Below are positions 14,045 to 18,015 of a DNA stretch of 18,015 nt, piece by piece. The translations under genes and the position numbers were made by a program. The DNA is from Streptomyces katrae (GTDB lineage Bacteria; Actinomycetota; Actinomycetes; Streptomycetales; Streptomycetaceae), in NCBI RefSeq assembly GCF_000717655.1, contig NZ_JNZY01000068.1, positions 1-18,015 of the forward strand, read 5' to 3'. Each line of letters opens with the position of its first letter. Positions within the stretch are counted from its first letter, which is position 1. The notes under the pieces were generated by a model. The model was not told the origin of the DNA and did not search any database. It was given only the letters and a program-made list of their open reading frames with translations.

Positions 14045-15256
14045 TTATCTGACGATGCCGAGGCAGATCCCGAACTCGGGTTTTCCTCCCAGCAGATGGG
14101 CGCCGGCCGACTGGAGAATGCGGTCCTGGGCGGTGGCGTGCTGGCACATGGTGGTGGTGTCGCGCATCCAGCGGTCCATCGGCGACGACTGGTGGATCGA
14201 CCAGGTCTGGAGCAGGTCGAAGAGCCGGCTGACGATCGACCTGGAGGTGCGGAAGGCGTGTACCCAGGCGAGCGGCGACGCGGCGCGCTCCTCGGGAGTG
14301 AGGTCGTCCGGGGTGCCCCCGGCGGCCAGCACCTCCCACTGGCGCCGCTGGCTCCCGTACACCCCGGCCCGGGTGGCGAGGTAGTCCGCCTCGCACTCGG
14401 CGAGCGTGACCTGGGCCCGGAAGTGGTCCTTCCACGCGACCCCGGTCATCCGGTCGACCCGGGTCCGGGCCATCTCGCGCGCATGGTCCAGGGCGGCCCG
14501 GGCCACCCCGAGCGCCACGCCGCACATGCTGCGCGTGAACGCGTCCGGCTGGGCGAGCGGGCCGGGCCGGCCGCGTACCTTGCCGAAGCTGTAGGTGTGC
14601 TCCTCGGGTACGAAGACACCGTCCATGGTGTAGTCGCAGCTGCCGGTGCCGCGCATGCCCATGGTGTGCCAGTTGTCGATGACCTCCACCTGGGCCCGGG
14701 GCACCAGGAACTGCCGCGACTCGTGCGGGTTGCTGCCGTCCGGACTCGCGTACGGCTCGCCGTCCTGGTAGACGAACGCACCCGAGGTCACCCAGTCGCA
14801 GTGGGTGATGCCGCTGCCGAACGGCCAGCGGCCCGAGAGCCGGAAACCGCCGGGGACCCGCTCGGCGCGGCCCGTCGGCTGCAGCAGCCCGGCCGTGATC
14901 GTGTCCGGGGTCGGGAAGACCTCCTTGGCCACTCTCTCGTCGAGGAAGGCGCTGAAGATGCCGCTGCTCGCGCCCATCACGGCGCACCAGGCCGCGGAGG
15001 CGTCCCCGTGCGCCAGCGTCTCGACGACCTCCGTCTGCTCCATCGTGGTCAGCGCCAGGCCGCCCAGCTCGCGGCCGAAGGCCATCCGGAACACCCCGGC
15101 GTCGCGCAGCATGTCCACCACGTCCGCCGGCAGCCGCCGCGCCTCTTCGATCTCCGCCGACCGCTCCCGCAGCAGCGGCGCCAGCTCCTTCGCACGGGTG
15201 AGGAGTTCCGCCGCGGTGGCAGGCACCTCGGCCCCCGGGTTCCGGGTCATGCTCAT
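14045..15256 (-). CDS. acyl-CoA-dehydrogenase-fold flavin enzyme (likely monooxygenase), copy 1
   Basis: This 403-residue protein has the acyl-CoA dehydrogenase layout: a helical N-terminus (RERSAEIEEARRLPADVVDM), a middle beta domain (GFRLSGRWPFGSGITHCDWV, VPEEHTYSF) and a C-terminal helical bundle ending SSPMDRWMRDTTTMCQHATA and LGGKPEFGICLGIVR. The ending and overall character match flavin-dependent hydroxylases and N-oxygenases of this fold (HsaA, DszC, VlmH types) more than true CoA dehydrogenases, and no CoA-pathway genes adjoin it. These enzymes use reduced FMN or FAD and oxygen, and no flavin reductase is in view. The ATG at 15256 has AAAGG eight bases upstream. The GTG at 15271 would add five residues. 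It is about two-thirds identical by eye to the next gene upstream. Confidence 0.85.
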   Translation of the reverse strand: MSMTRNPGAEVPATAAELLTRAKELAPLLRERSAEIEEARRLPADVVDMLRDAGVFRMAFGRELGGLALTTMEQTEVVETLAHGDASAAWCAVMGASSGIFSAFLDERVAKEVFPTPDTITAGLLQPTGRAERVPGGFRLSGRWPFGSGITHCDWVTSGAFVYQDGEPYASPDGSNPHESRQFLVPRAQVEVIDNWHTMGMRGTGSCDYTMDGVFVPEEHTYSFGKVRGRPGPLAQPDAFTRSMCGVALGVARAALDHAREMARTRVDRMTGVAWKDHFRAQVTLAECEADYLATRAGVYGSQRRQWEVLAAGGTPDDLTPEERAASPLAWVHAFRTSRSIVSRLFDLLQTWSIHQSSPMDRWMRDTTTMCQHATAQDRILQSAGAHLLGGKPEFGICLGIVR

Positions 15257-15277
15257 GTGATCGCCTTTCACTTGGCC

Positions 15278-16492
15278 CTACTTGACGATGCCGAGGCTCA
15301 TCCGGAACTTGGGCGGCCGGCCCAGCAGGTAGGCGCCGCCGGATTCGAGGATCAGGTCCGAGGCAGCGACGTGCTGGCACATGGTCGCGGTGTCGCGCAT
15401 CCAGCGGTCCATCGGAGAGGACCGGTTGATCGACCACGCCTGGAGCAGGTCGTAGAGCCGGTTCACGATCGCCCGCGAGGTACGGAAGGCGTGCACCCAG
15501 GCGAGCGAGGAAGCGGCCCGCTCGGTGGCGGTGAGATCGTCCAGCGTGCCACCGCCGGCCAGTACGTCCCAGTGCCGCTGCGAGCTGCTGTGGACGCCGC
15601 TGCGGGCGGCGTTGAACTCCGCCTCGCACTCGGCCAGGGTGACCTGCACGCGGAAGGTGTCCGCCCACGGCGTGCCGGTCATCTTGTCCACCCGGGTGAG
15701 CACGGTCTCCCGGGCATGGTCCAGGGCGGCCCTGGCCACCCCGAGCGGCACCGCGCACAGGCTGCGCATGAAAGAGTCGGGCTGGGCGATGGGGGTGTCC
15801 GTGCGGCCCCGTACCTTGTAGAAGGTGTAGGTGTGTTCCTCGGGCACGAACACGTCGGTGATCGTGTAGTCGCTGCTCCCGCTGCCGCACAGGCCGGTGG
15901 TGTCCCAGTTCCCTACGACCCCGACCTCGTGGGCCGGCACCAGGAACTGGCGCGACGCGTGCGCGTTGCTGCCGTCCGGACTCGCCCAGGGCTTGCCGTC
16001 CTGGTAGATGAACGCCCCGGAGGTCACCCAGTCGGCATGGGTGATCCCGCTGCCGAACGACCACCGGCCGGTCAGCCGGAAGCCGCCCGGAACCCGCTCG
16101 GCGTGTCCGGCCGGCGCGATCAGCCCGGCAGTGATCATGTCCAGGCTCGGGAACACCTCCTTGACCACGGTGGGGTCCAGGAAGTTGCTGATCGCCCCGG
16201 TCATCGCGCCGATCGCCGCGCACCAGCCGGCCGAGGCGTCCCCGTAGGCCAGTGTCTCCACGACCTCGGCCTGTTGCATCGACGTCAGCTCGGGGCCGCC
16301 CCACTCGGGCCCGAAGCACATCCGGAACACTCCGGTGCTGCGCAGCATGTCCACGACGTCCGCCGGGAGTTGCCGGGCCTGCTCGATCTCCGCCGACCGT
16401 TCCCGCAGCCGCGGAGCCAGTGCCTTGGCCCGCTCCAGGATCTCTGCCGCGGTCGTGGGTGCTTCGGTGTCCGGGTTCCGGGTCGTGCTCAT
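15278..16492 (-). CDS. acyl-CoA-dehydrogenase-fold flavin enzyme (likely monooxygenase), copy 2
   Basis: The 404-residue protein is colinear with the downstream copy, differing by a single residue in length. Shared blocks are RERSAEIEQARQLPADVVDM, HAERVPGGFRLTGRWSFGSG, QVTLAECEAEFNAARSGV and SSPMDRWMRDTATMCQHVAA. The copies differ in the 60-125 region (CFGPEWGGPELTSMQQ against AFGRELGGLALTTMEQ), in GSGSSDYT against GTGSCDYT, and in their last 20 residues, places where active-site differences could matter. The fold is that of flavin monooxygenases related to HsaA and DszC. The two could act on successive positions or form a mixed tetramer (inference). The ATG at 16492 has a GGGGGGAA site. The gaps are 32 bases to the ATP-grasp gene and 21 bases to copy 1, so all three are probably one operon. 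Confidence 0.85.
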   Translation of the reverse strand: MSTTRNPDTEAPTTAAEILERAKALAPRLRERSAEIEQARQLPADVVDMLRSTGVFRMCFGPEWGGPELTSMQQAEVVETLAYGDASAGWCAAIGAMTGAISNFLDPTVVKEVFPSLDMITAGLIAPAGHAERVPGGFRLTGRWSFGSGITHADWVTSGAFIYQDGKPWASPDGSNAHASRQFLVPAHEVGVVGNWDTTGLCGSGSSDYTITDVFVPEEHTYTFYKVRGRTDTPIAQPDSFMRSLCAVPLGVARAALDHARETVLTRVDKMTGTPWADTFRVQVTLAECEAEFNAARSGVHSSSQRHWDVLAGGGTLDDLTATERAASSLAWVHAFRTSRAIVNRLYDLLQAWSINRSSPMDRWMRDTATMCQHVAASDLILESGGAYLLGRPPKFRMSLGIVK

Positions 16493-16524
16493 GCGTTCCC
16501 CCCTCAGGTGGTGGTGTGTGCCGG

Positions 16525-17853
16525 TCATGCGTCCACGTCCAGCAGGCCGGCCGGCATCTCGAACGGCGCGTCCGGATCCGGCGGGCCGATCGGCTCCGCA
16601 TCCAGTGCGACGAGCGCGGCCGCCGCGTCCAGCCGCTCCAGGCAGGTCCGGTTGTCGTCGGCCTCGCACACCACGAAGGAGTGGCGTGCCAGGTAGCCGC
16701 CCGGGGGCAGCCGCAGCGTGGTGCCCGGCTCGGCCATCGGCGCGGCGGCGACCAGGCCCGGAGCCTCGGCCGGTACGGCGACCGACCGCAGCAGGCAGTC
16801 CCGCTCCGGGTAGCCGAACCGGATGCCGGCGACGGCCCGCCGGGTCGGCCGGGTGTCCGGCCGCTGCCCGGTGGCCACGTCGAACAGCACCTCGCCGGGC
16901 TCGAGGCCGGTGGCGGTCCTGCCGAGGAAGGGGATCAGGTCCCCGCCGAGCCGGCCGTTGATCTCGATGATCAGCGGCCCGCGGCCGGTCAGCCGGACCT
17001 CGCTGTGCGTGATGCCGTCCTCGATGCCGAGCACCTGGTGCGCCCGGGCGAGGGTGCGCATCAGCTCGGGGTCCGCCATCAGCGGGTCGGCCGCGTCGAC
17101 GAGGTGCCCGACCTCCTCGAAGTACGGCTGGTCGCTGCTGTGTTTGCGGGCCACGAACATCGGCAGGTACTCGCCCTTGTGCACGGCGCCGTCGATGCTG
17201 ATCTCCGGCCCGGGCGCGTACCCCTCGACGATGGCGCTCGCCCGGTACGGGCCCGGGTCGACCTCGCTCGCGGACAGGGCGATCCGGAACGCGGCGTCCA
17301 GCTCGCTCTCGTCGGCCGCGAACACGACGCCGATGCTGGCGCCCATCGCACGCGGCTTGATCACGACGGGATAGCCGATCCGCGCGGCGGCCGCCCTGGC
17401 CTGTTCCACGGTGGTGGTCAGCTCGAACTCCGGCTGGCAGAGGCCCGCCGCGGTGAGTTCGGCCCGGGTGAGCTGCTTGTCCCGGCAGCCGCGTACGCCG
17501 GGTACGGACAGCCCCGGCACACCGAACTCGGCGGCGAGGAGCCCTGCGTCCAGGACCAGCGGCTCGTCCCAGCACATCAGGCCGACGATGCGGCGGCGGG
17601 CGGCGACTTCGCGCGCCGCCGCGCCCATCGCCTCGGAGTCGAAGACGTTGGCGACGATGATCTCGTCGAAGTACTCGTGCTGCCAGGTGGGGTTGAGGTT
17701 GTTGAGCAGCACCATGTCCAGGCCGGCCGCACGGGCCCGGCGGCGGATCGGCGCGACCAGGTACTCCCGGTACACCTTCAGCCCGCTGCCGATGACCAGC
17801 AGGCTTCCTTTGTCGGTGGTCATCACGTCGTTCGTCATCACGTCGTCGGTCAT
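16525..17853 (-). CDS. ATP-grasp carboxylate-amine/peptide ligase
   Basis: The 442-residue protein has an N-terminal Rossmann-like part (SLLVIGSGLKVYREYLVAPI), the ATP-grasp fold at about 120-330 and a C-terminal extension. Seen motifs are YPVVIKPRAMGASIGVVFAA (K166, ATP-binding), PGPEISIDG (214-222), HSEVRL with E285 and IEINGRLGGDLIP (296-308, with Mg-binding E297 and N299). This family activates a carboxylate as acyl phosphate and joins it to an amine or amino acid, as in BacD-type dipeptide ligases. The substrates are not readable. The ATG at 17853 is five bases from GGAGG and overlaps the upstream stop (ATGA), supporting this start over GTG 17856. The first 13 codons contain a triple 15-bp repeat. 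Confidence 0.9.
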   Translation of the reverse strand: MTDDVMTNDVMTTDKGSLLVIGSGLKVYREYLVAPIRRRARAAGLDMVLLNNLNPTWQHEYFDEIIVANVFDSEAMGAAAREVAARRRIVGLMCWDEPLVLDAGLLAAEFGVPGLSVPGVRGCRDKQLTRAELTAAGLCQPEFELTTTVEQARAAAARIGYPVVIKPRAMGASIGVVFAADESELDAAFRIALSASEVDPGPYRASAIVEGYAPGPEISIDGAVHKGEYLPMFVARKHSSDQPYFEEVGHLVDAADPLMADPELMRTLARAHQVLGIEDGITHSEVRLTGRGPLIIEINGRLGGDLIPFLGRTATGLEPGEVLFDVATGQRPDTRPTRRAVAGIRFGYPERDCLLRSVAVPAEAPGLVAAAPMAEPGTTLRLPPGGYLARHSFVVCEADDNRTCLERLDAAAALVALDAEPIGPPDPDAPFEMPAGLLDVDA

Positions 17854-17856
17854 CAC
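17812..17856 (-). repeat. three tandem 15-bp repeats across the ATP-grasp start
   Basis: Read on the minus strand, three in-frame units follow each other: GTGATGACCGACGAC (17856-17842), GTGATGACGAACGAC (17841-17827) and GTGATGACCACCGAC (17826-17812). Each encodes VMT plus two polar residues and brings its own GTG-ATG pair. Only the first has a GGAGG site upstream. The repeat multiplies possible start codons and is a natural site for slippage. Confidence 0.75.
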
Positions 17857-18015
17857 GGCCTCCCGGTTTCGGCCGCGGCCGCGCGGCGGGAGAGCAGGTC
17901 GGTGAGGATGTCGTGCGAGCGGTGTGCGAGGACGCTGATGAGGGAGTCGGCGATGCCGTGGGTCTCCTCGTTGACGCCCTGGAGGTAGACGGCTCCCCGG
18001 GCCGATTCGCCGAGT
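17850..18015 (-). CDS. C-terminus of an unrecognised protein, cut by the window edge
   Basis: Reading leftward from the right edge there is one open frame of 53 visible residues ending with TGA at 17852-17850. It contains SARGAVYLQGVNEETHGIAD and SLISVLAHRSHDILTDLLSR, a helical stretch with two histidines, then an alanine-rich tail ending ETGRP. I cannot assign it to a family. The stop overlaps the ATP-grasp ATG (ATGA), which implies coupled translation and membership of the same operon. Its codon use matches the neighbours, and the frame stays open through the edge. Confidence 0.7.

Noticed and set aside
14045..16492. Fatty-acid beta-oxidation role for the two acyl-CoA-dehydrogenase-fold proteins
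   Set aside because: No CoA ligase, hydratase or thiolase genes adjoin them, and the C-terminal sequence resembles flavin monooxygenases of this fold.
13491..16601. A very long open frame (over 1000 codons) on the minus strand covering the radical SAM start, both flavin enzymes and the ATP-grasp end
   Set aside because: The translation is rich in Arg, Gly, Pro and Ala with no domain, and lies over four well-recognised genes in another frame. Such frames arise from high-GC codon bias.
13967..16696. A 909-codon open frame on the plus strand opposite the same genes
   Set aside because: It is antisense to conserved enzymes, contains no recognisable motif, and its composition is that of a complementary-strand shadow.

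Overview
The window reads as a stretch of a Streptomyces-type (high-GC actinomycete) chromosome. GC is very high with strong third-position bias, many genes start with GTG, adjacent genes are joined by 4-base GTGA or ATGA overlaps, there is a SigB-type stress sigma factor, and a single rare TTA leucine codon sits in a regulator. No rRNA, tRNA or CRISPR array was seen. I read sixteen protein genes, one of them cut by the right edge.

Left part (1-9017): mixed genes with signalling and stress character. A small non-coding inverted-repeat element (97-274, MITE-like) ends exactly at the stop codon of a VOC-fold protein. Next come an orphan NarL-type response regulator translationally coupled to a DUF1275 membrane protein, a convergent TDT/SLAC1-type membrane transporter, a short-chain dehydrogenase, a two-domain VOC protein and a YbdK-type carboxylate-amine (glutamate-cysteine) ligase. 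An AI-2E family permease follows, then a SigB/SigF-family sigma factor with a SigB-consensus promoter of its own. An RsbW/SpoIIAB-like ATPase gene lies tail to tail with the sigma gene and overlaps its 3' end in antisense.

Right part (9092-18015): every gene is on the minus strand, and the layout resembles a natural-product gene cluster entered from its downstream end. In order of transcription it holds an unrecognised protein (C-terminus only), an ATP-grasp ligase, two tandem paralogous acyl-CoA-dehydrogenase-fold flavin enzymes, a radical SAM protein with a cobalamin-binding-type N-terminus, a NarL-type regulator with the window's only TTA codon and an incomplete acidic pocket, a cupin, a small protein and a BBE-type FAD oxidoreductase. 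The last three are chained by GTGA overlaps. Between the regulator and the cupin lies a compact control region with a near-perfect 18-bp-arm palindrome and four 8-bp tandem repeats.

How the right part may work (inference): the ATP-grasp enzyme forms an amide or peptide bond on a small carboxylate, the two flavin enzymes oxygenate or N-oxidise it, the radical SAM enzyme adds a methyl group or rearranges carbon, and the cupin and BBE-type oxidase finish or tailor the product. The TTA-containing regulator would tie expression to development through bldA tRNA. I could not match this combination to a known pathway from memory, so it is the best candidate here for an undescribed system.
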